Shown here piece after piece: positions 44,273 through 52,289 of a DNA stretch of 64,000 bases. The position numbers and the translations under genes are program-made. The notes beneath the pieces are model-generated. The model saw nothing but the letters and a program-made list of their open reading frames with translations, was not told the DNA's origin and ran no database searches. The stretch is from DASUKM01 sp036278735 (lineage in GTDB: Bacteria > Acidobacteriota > Vicinamibacteria > Vicinamibacterales > 2-12-FULL-66-21): NCBI GenBank assembly GCA_036278735.1, contig DASUKM010000019.1, positions 62,001 to 126,000 of the forward strand, in the 5' to 3' direction. The number at the start of each line of letters is the position of its first letter. The first letter of the stretch is position 1.

Positions 44273-44755
44273 TCAGCTGCCGAGGGCCGCCTTGATGTCG
44301 AGCACCGTCGCCGTCGGGTAGGCGCTGAAGAACGGCTCGATCGCGCGGAGGTCGTTCGCGCGCACGTAGTCGAGGAACGCCTGGCGATTCTTCTGCACCG
44401 GCAGCGACGGCGCGCCGGTCATGTGGGCCAGGAGGGCGTTGAACACGTCGCCGATCTCGTCGATGAACTCGTTGATGTAGTCCTCGAAGGTCCCGTCATA
44501 GCTCGTGATGACCGCGAGCTTCGTGTTGTTCTCGAGGAACACGAAACGCGCGAAGTGGACGGTATTCAATTTCGTCAACGCCGCCCAGATCGGATTCTTG
44601 TCGAGCGGCGCCGACTGGATCTTCTGCAGGAGCGCGTTGAGCGCCTGCGAGTCGGCCGCCGACTTGATCGTCATGACCAGCGTCAGCGGGGACTGGACCG
44701 AACTCGCGGTCTTGACGCCCTGCGGCAGCGGCTGGCCGGGAATGGATGAGGTCAT
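44273..44755 (-). CDS. Conserved-looking small protein paired with DyP peroxidase
   Basis: A 160-residue soluble protein beginning MTSSIPGQPLPQG. Features include LTLVMTIKSAADSQALNALL, KLNTVHFARFVFLENNTKLA and SYDGTFEDYINEFIDEIGDV, which suggest an alpha/beta dimeric barrel-like fold. AGGAGG four bases before the ATG fixes the start. I do not recognise a named family. Position directly upstream of the DyP gene, in one transcript, points to a role in haem supply, substrate handling or regulation of the peroxidase; that is inference. Confidence 0.75.
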   Translation of the reverse strand: MTSSIPGQPLPQGVKTASSVQSPLTLVMTIKSAADSQALNALLQKIQSAPLDKNPIWAALTKLNTVHFARFVFLENNTKLAVITSYDGTFEDYINEFIDEIGDVFNALLAHMTGAPSLPVQKNRQAFLDYVRANDLRAIEPFFSAYPTATVLDIKAALGS

Positions 44756-45247
44756 CTGTCCTCCTGAACACGAACGGGACGCGGAGAGAAGCCGTGAAAG
44801 TATATCGCCGAACCGCAGCGCCTCCTTCACCTCAATGAAGCCTTCGACACGGCTGCATCTGGTGGCGCTGATTGACAGGCATCGGCGCATCGGCACCGAT
44901 CACGACGATCGCCATTTTCTCCGCCAGTGCGGCGCTCGTGCTCAGCTGGGTCGCGTGAGCAGCGGGATGCGGGCTGATGCGGGGTCTGACCGCCTTCGCC
45001 AGCGCTACGGCGGTCCGCCGCAGCTTCAGCGCAGGCGGAAGACCAGGCCTACATCAACAGGGACCCGCCCTACGTCAGCACGGACCCGGCTACATCGAAC
45101 CGGAAGGCGCGGCCGGTCAGAGCGTAGGGACGCCTCGGTCCCTCCTGCCTCCGTTCACGCCGATTTAACATGTGCGACACCGATCTGGAATGCCGCGTTG
45201 ATAGGGTTGACTCCAACATGAGCACGAACGATTTGAGGGGAGTTCAC
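44756..45247. other. Intergenic region with decayed sequence
   Basis: Between the divergent DyP-partner and porin genes. It holds the NRAMP C-terminal remnant (listed separately). At about 45043-45097 is a degenerate 21-base tandem repeat (CCTACATCAACAGGGACCCG and relatives, two full copies and part of a third). Just before the porin start is GAGGGGAG. No other gene is evident. Confidence 0.5.
44861..44958 (+). pseudogene. Remnant of an NRAMP-like C-terminus
   Basis: The last 19 codons read TTIAIFSASAALVLSWVA and stop, matching the end of the NRAMP-like gene at 39391 (TTIAIFSASAALVASWIV) almost residue for residue. In another frame just upstream LVALIDRHRRIG loosely resembles the preceding loop (LLMTNDRRIVG), so a frameshift lies between. 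It is a fragment of a former duplicate. Confidence 0.65.
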
Positions 45248-46348
45248 GTGCGACGTGTGCCTGCTTCAGTCTTGCTCCACCGTCTGCGCCCCGCCGGGGT
45301 GGCGTGCGCCCTCGTGCTGTCGGGCGCGTCCGCCGCGCTCGCGCAGGTCACCCCCGCGGCCGGCTACACGCCGCCCGACGACACGCCGTCGGTGAAAGTC
45401 GGGGGCACGATCTTCATGGACTACACCTACACGAGCTCGCCCGAGGCGACGGATGCGAATGGGAACAAGTATCATCCGAGCGACTTCGACGTCAGCCGCG
45501 CCTACATCAACGTCACGGGCAACGTCTCGCACCTGGTCTCCTTCCGCATCACACCTGACATCACCCGGGTCGGCAGCGGCGACCTCGAGCTGCGGCTCAA
45601 GTACGCCTTCGCCCAGATCAATCTCGACGACTGGCTCCCCAGGGGCACGTGGATCCGCTTCGGCCAGCAGCAGACGCCGCTCATCGACTACCAGGAGGGC
45701 ATCTACCGTTATCGATTCCAGGGGACGACGTTCAGCGAGCGCGAGGGACTGCTGACCTCGTCGGACGTCGGCGCCTCCTTCCACAGTGCCTTCGCCAACA
45801 ACTACGCCGAGGTCCACGCGGGTATCTACAACGGCGAGGGCTACCACGCCCCCGAAGCGAACAACCAGCCGTCGTTGCAGATTCGGGGCACGGTGCGTCC
45901 GTTCGCGCGCGGTCCGCTGCCGGCGCGCGGCCTCCGCTTCACCGGCTTCTACGACGGCGACCACTACGCGAAAGACAGCGAGAAGACGCGCGCCCTGTTC
46001 GAGGCCTCGTTCGAGCACCAGTACCTGAACGCCGCGTTCGACTACGTCGCGGCGCACGACGAGAAGACCCCGGCCGCGCTCGACGTTCACGGGCAGGGCT
46101 GGTCGGCGTGGGTCACGCCGCGGTCGCGCGTCGGCATCGAAGGGCTCTTCCGGTACGACCACTACACGCCGAACACCAGCTTCGATTCGCAGGTCCACAA
46201 GCGGGCGATCGTCGGCATCGCGTACTGGTTCCCGCACACCGGCAGCGCCACGTCGGCGTTCCTCATCGACTACGACGACGCGACGTTCGACAACGTTCCG
46301 CAGGCCCGGCAGCGCAAAATCGCGGTGCACGCGCTCGTGAACTTCTGA
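45248..46348 (+). CDS. Phosphate-selective porin OprO/OprP-like
   Basis: A 366-residue outer-membrane beta-barrel with signal peptide (cleavage near AALAQ). The sequence is rich in alternating aromatic strands: VKVGGTIFMDYTYT, FDVSRAYINVTGNVSHLVSF, WIRFGQQQTPLIDYQEGIYR, and an aromatic C-terminus VHALVNF typical of barrels. The OprO/OprP-type pattern and the following pstS-type gene suggest phosphate uptake. GTG at 45248 is chosen because GAGGGGAG lies five bases before it; an in-frame ATG 30 bases upstream is possible. Confidence 0.75.
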   Translation: MRRVPASVLLHRLRPAGVACALVLSGASAALAQVTPAAGYTPPDDTPSVKVGGTIFMDYTYTSSPEATDANGNKYHPSDFDVSRAYINVTGNVSHLVSFRITPDITRVGSGDLELRLKYAFAQINLDDWLPRGTWIRFGQQQTPLIDYQEGIYRYRFQGTTFSEREGLLTSSDVGASFHSAFANNYAEVHAGIYNGEGYHAPEANNQPSLQIRGTVRPFARGPLPARGLRFTGFYDGDHYAKDSEKTRALFEASFEHQYLNAAFDYVAAHDEKTPAALDVHGQGWSAWVTPRSRVGIEGLFRYDHYTPNTSFDSQVHKRAIVGIAYWFPHTGSATSAFLIDYDDATFDNVPQARQRKIAVHALVNF

Positions 46349-46382
46349 CGCGCCGGGAATGCCACACGAGGAGAGGATGATC

Positions 46383-46950
46383 ATGAGCTCACGACGAATC
46401 GCTTTCCCTCGAGAAGCGCGTAAGAGCCAACGGGTGCGAGGCATCCTGCTGGCGTACGCGGCCATCCTCGCCTTTCTCGCGGCCGCGTGCGGCGGCTCCT
46501 CTCCCCAGCCCGGGCGAGGGAGCGCCGCAGCGAACGTGCGGCTTCAAGGCGCGGGCTCGACCTTCGACGCGCCGCTCTTCAGCAAGGTCTTCGACGCCTT
46601 CGACAAGCAGTCGGGCATCCAGGTCAACTATCAGTCGATCGGCAGCGGCGGCGGCGTGCAGCAGGTGACGAACGGCGTCGTCGACTTCGGGGCCACCGAC
46701 TATCCGCTGAACGACGAGCAGACGAAGGCCGCGGAAGCCGCGGGCGGCCCGATCGTCCACGTGCCCGTGACGATGGGCGCGGTGTCGGTTGGGTACAACC
46801 TGTCGATCGACGGCCTGAAGCTGGACGGCGACACGCTCAGCGGCATCTATCTCGGCACGATCACGAAGTGGAACGACGCCGATCGCGGTCGTGCATCGCT
46901 CCGAGGGCAGCGGGACGACCTTCATCTTCACGCCTACCTGGCCGCGGTGA
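46383..46950 (+). pseudogene. pstS: pstS phosphate-binding protein, broken
   Basis: The first 165 or so codons are a good PstS: lipoprotein signal with LAAACGGSS (lipobox Cys), VRLQGAGSTFDAPLFSKVFDAF, NYQSIGSGGGVQQV, DFGATDYPLND and GTITKWNDA. At about 46878 the frame shifts; PIAVVHRSEGSGTTFIFT continues in another frame. About 16 expected codons between KWND and the AVVHRS motif are missing. A stop then follows at 46950, well short of the usual 330-residue length. So a deletion with frameshift plus loss of the 3' half has inactivated it. Confidence 0.75.
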
Positions 46951-46960
46951 ATTCGGACTG

Positions 46961-47188
46961 CACCGAGAGCGTTACACGGTTACATACCGGCTCAAGGATC
47001 TCGAGCGTCGGCTCGATCCCTCGCGCTTCCTCCGGCTCGGTCGAGGGACGCTGGCGAATGTCGACGTCATCACCAAGGTCAGCGCGATGCCGGGAGGTAC
47101 GCACGTCGCCATCTCGAGCAACGGTCAAAAACTGCAGGTCAGCAGACTCCAATCCCGCGTGCTCAGAGAGCGCCTCCTGAAGCTCTGA
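46961..47188 (+). pseudogene. LytTR-type DNA-binding domain fragment
   Basis: In a third frame directly behind the broken pstS, 75 codons read YRLKDLERRLDPSRFLRLGR, then GTLANVDVITKVSAMPGG and GQKLQVSRLQSRVLRERLL to a stop. This is the C-terminal two thirds of a LytTR DNA-binding domain, as found in response regulators. The receiver domain and start are absent. The junction with pstS suggests a large deletion joined two genes. Confidence 0.65.
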
Positions 47189-47416
47189 TCCGTCCGGCCG
47201 GTTCGGCCCCAGCGGATTCCGCTGATTTCGCAGCGCCGGCGGCTCTCGCGAGCAGATACGGCTTGCCATCTCCGCACTCCGTCGAATTCAATCGAAGCTT
47301 GGCAGACTGATTCCATTTGGGAGGTGTCCAACCCTGTTGACGGCACTCGGGCGTCCGACGCCATCCGTGACGCTGGCCCTGAGCGATTACCAACAATCGC
47401 GACCTGGGAGGTAGCT

Positions 47417-49783
47417 GTGCGCAGACTGTTCGTGCTCGTCATCCTGCTCACGATCGTGGCCGCGGCGCCCGGTGCGCAGCGCGCGGCGCAGTCCGAACCG
47501 ACGCGGCTGCCCGTCCGGCGCGTCATCCTGTACAAGACCGGCGTCGGCTACTTCGAGCACCTGGGCTCGATTACCGGCTCCGGCGACGTGGAAATCCAGT
47601 TCACGAGCGGCCAGCTCGACGACGTGCTGACCTCGCTCACCGCCATCGACCTCGATCACGGCCAGATTGGCTCGATTACGTACAACTCGGCCGCCCCCGT
47701 CGCGCAGCGGCTTGCCGCGCTGCATCTGCCGCTCGGGGCCAACCCGGACACGCGCGATCTGTATCGGGCGCTGCGCGGCGCGCACGTGGAGGTCCGCACC
47801 GGGACGTCGTCGATTCAGGGGCGGCTGCTCAACGTCGAGCGCAAGTCCGACAACGTCAAGGGAGATGCCGTCGAGGTCGATCTGCTGATGATCGCGGGAG
47901 ACGACGGAACGCTTCGGACGGTACGGCTCGGCCCGGACGTCACCGTGCATTTGGGCGACAAGGACGTGCGCGAGGACCTCGGGCGCTACCTGGGGGTCGT
48001 CGCGTCGGCGCGCGCGCAGGACGCGCGCCGCATGGTGCTGTCGGCGACCGGCACCGGGACGAGACGACTGTTCGTGAGCTACATCAGCGAGGTCCCCGTC
48101 TGGAAATCCACGTACCGCCTCGTGCTGCCCGGCAACGACACGGACAAACCGCTGCTGCAGGGTTGGGCGATCGTCGACAACACCATCGGCGAAGACTGGA
48201 ACGACGTCGAATTGTCGCTGGTCGCCGGCGCGCCGCACTCCTTCATCGAAGCGCTCTCGCAGCCGTACTATGCGCGGCGGCCCGTCGTGCCGCTGCCCGC
48301 GACGGCGCAGCTCGCGCCGCAGACGCACGCACCCACGCTGCAGGGGGGCAACGGCGTCGTGCGAGGCACCGTGCGGGATTCCGCCGGCGCGGCGCTTCCG
48401 GGCGTGACGGTGCGGCTCACCGGGGTGGACGACGGCGGATCAACGGCAGGCGTCACCGATGCGACGGGATCGTACGTGCTGGACGCGCCGCCCGGGACGT
48501 ATCGATTGACGTTCGATCTGCCGGGCTTCCGCGCCGCCACGCGAACGGTGGCATTGACCGGCGGAGGGGAGCAGACCCTCAACGTGCCACTGGAGGTTGG
48601 CGGCCCGATGGAAACCGTCACGGTTGCGGGCCAATCGCCTGCGGCCAGCCCCTCGCGCACGCGCGCCACTCCTCGAGCCCGTGTCGGCGGCGGAACCGCC
48701 GGCGGCTTCATCGGGGGAATGGTCGGAGGGTTACCCGAACCGCCGCCGCCACCCGTCGACATGCTCCAGCAGATGGCGGCGACCCCCGCGGCGACGCCGC
48801 AGGACCTCGGCGAACTGTTCGAGTATCGGATCGCGCAGCCAATCACCATCCTCGAGAATCAGTCCGCGCTCGTGCCCATCGTGAACGCGAAGGTGGAGGC
48901 GGAGCGGGTGTCGCTCTGGAATCGCGGCGCCGGCAGCGGCCGGCCGCTTCGCGCGATCTGGCTGACCAACGCCACCCCGCTGACGCTCGACGGCGGCACG
49001 TTTTCCGTCATCGACGCGAACGCCTTTGCCGGCGAAGGGCTGATGGACCCGGTCAAGCCCGGCGAACGGCGGCTGGTCTCGTACGCGACGGATCTGGGCG
49101 TCATGGTGGAGGCGCACATGGACGACGCCTCCGGCCACTACACGCGGATCACCGCCCACGACGGAATCGTCGTCGCGAGCCAGGAGCAGCGCCAGCACTG
49201 GATGTACCGGCTGCGCAACGAGGACACGACCCGCCGCACGATCGTGATCGAACATCCATTGAGCCCGGGGTGGACGGTGGAAGCAGATCCGAAACCAGCC
49301 GAAACGACCTCGCGGTCCGCTCGATTCCGGGTGCCCCTCGACGCGAAGAAGGAAGCGACCCTGGCGATCACCGCGCATCACGCCGGCGAGACGCGGTACG
49401 ACGTCGGCAATCTCGACAACTCGGTCATCACGATGTTCGAACAGACCGGTGTGCCGTCCGACGCGCTGCGTGCCGCGCTCGCGCCGCTGCTCGACGCGCG
49501 GAAGCAGCTCGCCGCGAGCGAAGATCGGCTGGGAGCACTGACCAATCAGGTGAACACGATCACCAGAGACCAGGACCGGCTCCGCGAGAACATGAAGGCG
49601 CTGCGCGGCAGCGACGAGGAGAAACAACTGCTCCAGCGCTACACGCACGAGCTGGGCGACCAGGAAGATCAGCTCGCGAATCTGAGGCGGCAGATCGCCG
49701 AGACGACGGCGGAACGCGATCGCCGGCAGGCGGCGCTGTCGCGGGTGGTGGCAGGGCTCACGTTCGACGTGCAGGGTCGATAG
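47417..49783 (+). CDS. Secreted DUF4139 protein with inserted carboxypeptidase-regulatory-like domain
   Basis: A 788-residue exported protein. A signal peptide (RRLFVLVILLTIVAAAPGA) is followed by RRVILYKTGVGYFEHLGSI and the DUF4139-type strand VPVWKSTYRLVLPG...LQGWAIVDNTIGEDWNDVEL. A CarboxypepD_reg-like domain (GTVRDSAGAALPGVTVRLTG) is inserted at about residues 315-395, followed by a Gly/Pro-rich linker, after which DUF4139 resumes. A coiled coil (about residues 695-775) ends the protein. Function is unknown. GGGAGGT before the GTG sets the start. Confidence 0.75.
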   Translation: MRRLFVLVILLTIVAAAPGAQRAAQSEPTRLPVRRVILYKTGVGYFEHLGSITGSGDVEIQFTSGQLDDVLTSLTAIDLDHGQIGSITYNSAAPVAQRLAALHLPLGANPDTRDLYRALRGAHVEVRTGTSSIQGRLLNVERKSDNVKGDAVEVDLLMIAGDDGTLRTVRLGPDVTVHLGDKDVREDLGRYLGVVASARAQDARRMVLSATGTGTRRLFVSYISEVPVWKSTYRLVLPGNDTDKPLLQGWAIVDNTIGEDWNDVELSLVAGAPHSFIEALSQPYYARRPVVPLPATAQLAPQTHAPTLQGGNGVVRGTVRDSAGAALPGVTVRLTGVDDGGSTAGVTDATGSYVLDAPPGTYRLTFDLPGFRAATRTVALTGGGEQTLNVPLEVGGPMETVTVAGQSPAASPSRTRATPRARVGGGTAGGFIGGMVGGLPEPPPPPVDMLQQMAATPAATPQDLGELFEYRIAQPITILENQSALVPIVNAKVEAERVSLWNRGAGSGRPLRAIWLTNATPLTLDGGTFSVIDANAFAGEGLMDPVKPGERRLVSYATDLGVMVEAHMDDASGHYTRITAHDGIVVASQEQRQHWMYRLRNEDTTRRTIVIEHPLSPGWTVEADPKPAETTSRSARFRVPLDAKKEATLAITAHHAGETRYDVGNLDNSVITMFEQTGVPSDALRAALAPLLDARKQLAASEDRLGALTNQVNTITRDQDRLRENMKALRGSDEEKQLLQRYTHELGDQEDQLANLRRQIAETTAERDRRQAALSRVVAGLTFDVQGR

Positions 49784-49786
49784 CGA

Positions 49787-51073
49787 TCAGCGCCGCTCGA
49801 TCACCTCGGTGCCGCCCATGAACGGACGGAGCGCCGGGGGAATCACGACGGAACCGTCCGGCTGCTGGCCGTTCTCGAGAATGGCGATCAGGGTGCGGCC
49901 CACCGCAAGGCCGGAACCGTTCAGGGTGTGCACGAACTCCGGTTTGCCCCCTCCCTCGGGGCGGAAGCGGATGTTCGCGCGCCGCGCCTGGAACGCTTCG
50001 GTGTTGCTGCAGGACGAAATCTCACGGTACGTGTGCTGGCTGGGAAGCCAGACTTCTATGTCGTACGTCTTCGCGGACGCGAAGCCCATGTCGCCGGTGC
50101 ACAGCACCACGGTGCGGTACGGCAGGCCGAGGCGCTTCAGGACTTCTTCGGCGTTCGCCGTCAGGAGTTCCAGTTCGTCGTACGACCGATCGGGCGCGGC
50201 AAACTTCACCAGTTCCACCTTGTCGAACTGGTGCTGCCGGATCAGCCCTCGGACGTCGGCGCCGTACGAACCAGCTTCGCTTCGAAAGCACGGGGTGTAC
50301 GCGGTGTAGCGAATCGGGAGCTGCTCGCCGTCGAGAATCTCGCCGCGGTGCAGGTTGGTGAGCGGCACTTCGGCGGTCGGAATCAGATACAGGTCCCACT
50401 CGCCGGCGATCTTGAACAGATCCTGCTCGAACTTCGGCAGGTTGCCGGTCCCGCGCAGCGTGTCGGCGTTGACGAGAAACGGCGGCTCGACTTCGGTGTA
50501 CCCATGCTCGCGCGTGTGCAGATCGAGCATGAAGTTGATCAGGGCGCGGGCGAGCGCGGCGCCGGCGCCCATCAACACCGAAAACCGCGAGCCCGACATC
50601 CTGGTGGCGCGCTCGAAGTCGAGGATCCCGAGCGCCGGGCCGATCTCCCAATGCGGCTTCGGCTCGAACGAAAACGCCGGCGGCTCGCCGTGGCGGCGCA
50701 CTTCCTGGTTGTCCGCCGCACTGCCGCCGACGGGCACCGACGCATGCGGCAGGTTCGGCAGCGTCATCAGCAGGGCCGAGCGCTGCTGCTCGACCTGATC
50801 GAGCTGGATCTCGAGCTGCCGGATCTGCTGCGCCCGCGCTTTGTTCGCGCTGAAGACGTGCGAGGCGTCCTGCCCCTGGCGCTTCGCGCGCGCGACCTCG
50901 TCGCCGGCGGCGTTCTGCTCGCGCTTGAGTCCTTCGATCTCGGGGATCAGCCTCCGGCGCCGCGCGTCGAGCGTGGCGAGCTGTTCCAGTTCGGCGGCCG
51001 GATGCATGCCGCGGGTTTCGAGCCGCGCGCGCGCCTCGGCGAGGTGCTCGCGGATGTACAGCGGGTCGAGCAT
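49787..51073 (-). CDS. serS: Seryl-tRNA synthetase
   Basis: A 428-residue class IIa synthetase with the N-terminal coiled-coil arm (residues about 28-105) and catalytic motifs: motif 1 around NFMLDLHTREHGYTEVEPP, motif 2 TPCFRSEAGSYGADVRGLIR and motif 3 NGSGLAVGRTLIAILENGQ, plus the EISSCSNTEAFQARR serine-site segment. It charges tRNA-Ser, including the one in this window. Length is normal. The stop lies four bases from that of the convergent DUF4139 gene. TATAGG nine bases before the ATG may be its -10. Confidence 0.97.
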   Translation of the reverse strand: MLDPLYIREHLAEARARLETRGMHPAAELEQLATLDARRRRLIPEIEGLKREQNAAGDEVARAKRQGQDASHVFSANKARAQQIRQLEIQLDQVEQQRSALLMTLPNLPHASVPVGGSAADNQEVRRHGEPPAFSFEPKPHWEIGPALGILDFERATRMSGSRFSVLMGAGAALARALINFMLDLHTREHGYTEVEPPFLVNADTLRGTGNLPKFEQDLFKIAGEWDLYLIPTAEVPLTNLHRGEILDGEQLPIRYTAYTPCFRSEAGSYGADVRGLIRQHQFDKVELVKFAAPDRSYDELELLTANAEEVLKRLGLPYRTVVLCTGDMGFASAKTYDIEVWLPSQHTYREISSCSNTEAFQARRANIRFRPEGGGKPEFVHTLNGSGLAVGRTLIAILENGQQPDGSVVIPPALRPFMGGTEVIERR

Positions 51074-51121
51074 TTGCTAAATCCTATACCGGACGCCCGG
51101 CTCCTGAGATAGCATGACCTC

Positions 51122-52003
51122 GTGATTCGCAAAGCCGTCTTTCCCGCGGCCGGACTCGGCACGCGGTTTTTGCCGGCCACCAAAGCGCAGCCGAAGGAAA
51201 TGCTGCCGCTGGTCGACAAGCCGATCATCCAGTACGGCGTCGAAGAAGCGCTCGCCTCGGGCGTCGACAACATCATCCTGGTGACCGGGCGCGGCAAGAA
51301 CGCGATTGAAGATCACTTCGACGTCGCCGTCGAACTCGAGTCGTTCCTCGAGGCGCGCGGCAAGACGGATCTGCTCAGGGAAATCCGTCAGGTCTCGCAA
51401 CTCATCAACGTGGCGTACGTGCGCCAGGGGGAACCGCTCGGCCTCGGCCACGCGGTGCTCGTCACGCGCACGCTCGTGGGGCAGGAGCCGTTTGCCGTCA
51501 TCCTCGGCGACGACGTGATCGATGCGGCCCCGCCGGCGCTCAAGCAGATGATCGACGTGTTCAACGAGGTCGACGGCCCCGTGCTGGCGGTCGAGGAAGT
51601 GCCGCACGAAAACGTCAGCGCGTACGGCATCATCGACGCCGAACAGATCCGCCCGGGCGTCTACCGGATTCGCGACCTCGTCGAGAAGCCGCCGCGCGAC
51701 GAAGCCCCCTCGAACCTGGCGATCATCGGCCGCTACGTTCTCACGCCCGACATCTTCCCGGCGCTCGAGGAGACGGCCAAAGACCGCACCGGCGAAATCC
51801 AGCTCACCAACGGCCTCCGGCGCCTGCTGAAGCAGCGCCCGATCTACGGCTACACGGTCAAGGGCGTGCGGCACGACACCGGCAACAAGCTGGGATTCCT
51901 GCGCGCGGTCGTCTATTTCGCGCTGCGCCGGCCGGATCTCGCCGAGCCGTTCCGCGAATACCTCCGGTCGATCGACCTGGAGACCCCGGTCAGCCGGCGG
52001 TAG
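51122..52003 (+). CDS. galU: UTP-glucose-1-phosphate uridylyltransferase
   Basis: A 293-residue nucleotidyltransferase starting IRKAVFPAAGLGTRFLPATK with the Lys-containing KAQPKEMLPLVDKPIIQYGV; further motifs are PLGLGHAVL, FAVILGDDVID and LVEKPPRDEAPSNLAIIGRY. It makes UDP-glucose from UTP and glucose 1-phosphate for envelope glycans. TAGCAT at 51110-51115 ends six bases before the GTG start, so the mRNA may be leaderless. It is divergent from serS and ends two bases from the stop of the zinc-ribbon gene. Confidence 0.95.
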   Translation: MIRKAVFPAAGLGTRFLPATKAQPKEMLPLVDKPIIQYGVEEALASGVDNIILVTGRGKNAIEDHFDVAVELESFLEARGKTDLLREIRQVSQLINVAYVRQGEPLGLGHAVLVTRTLVGQEPFAVILGDDVIDAAPPALKQMIDVFNEVDGPVLAVEEVPHENVSAYGIIDAEQIRPGVYRIRDLVEKPPRDEAPSNLAIIGRYVLTPDIFPALEETAKDRTGEIQLTNGLRRLLKQRPIYGYTVKGVRHDTGNKLGFLRAVVYFALRRPDLAEPFREYLRSIDLETPVSRR

Positions 52004-52005
52004 GC

Positions 52006-52284
52006 CTACTCTTCCTTCTTCTTGGCCGGAGGCGTTTTCGAGGCGTCGGGCGTCGACGACGAAGACGTGCTGTTGTCGCCCGACTTGCCGGCGTTGGTGG
52101 TCGACTTCTTCGCGTAATCGGTGACGTACCAGCCCGTGCCCTTGAACTGAATGGCCGGCGACGACACCAGCCGTTTGACGTGACCGCCGCAGGTGGGGCA
52201 GACCTCGATCGGCGCGTCCGAGAACTTCTGGATGCGCTCGAACCGGGTTCCGCAGGCGTCGCACTGATATTCGTAGAGCGGCAT
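52006..52284 (-). CDS. FmdB-family zinc-ribbon protein
   Basis: A 92-residue protein: MPLYEYQCDACGTRFERIQK and VCPTCGGHVKRLVSSPAIQF give the CxxC...CxxC FmdB-type zinc ribbon. It is followed by KGTGWYVTDYAKK and a low-complexity Ser/Thr/Lys tail. Known members are putative regulators with unclear function. It begins five bases downstream of the DUF885 gene on the same strand, so they are co-transcribed. Confidence 0.9.
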   Translation of the reverse strand: MPLYEYQCDACGTRFERIQKFSDAPIEVCPTCGGHVKRLVSSPAIQFKGTGWYVTDYAKKSTTNAGKSGDNSTSSSSTPDASKTPPAKKKEE

Positions 52285-52289
52285 AGGGT

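Noticed and set aside
45043..45097. 21-base degenerate tandem repeat as a protein-binding site array
   Set aside because: Only two and a half diverged copies without dyad symmetry; it may be decayed coding sequence.
47189..47416. Possible short gene between the LytTR fragment and the DUF4139 gene
   Set aside because: Open frames exist on both strands but none has a ribosome binding site, promoter or recognisable motif.
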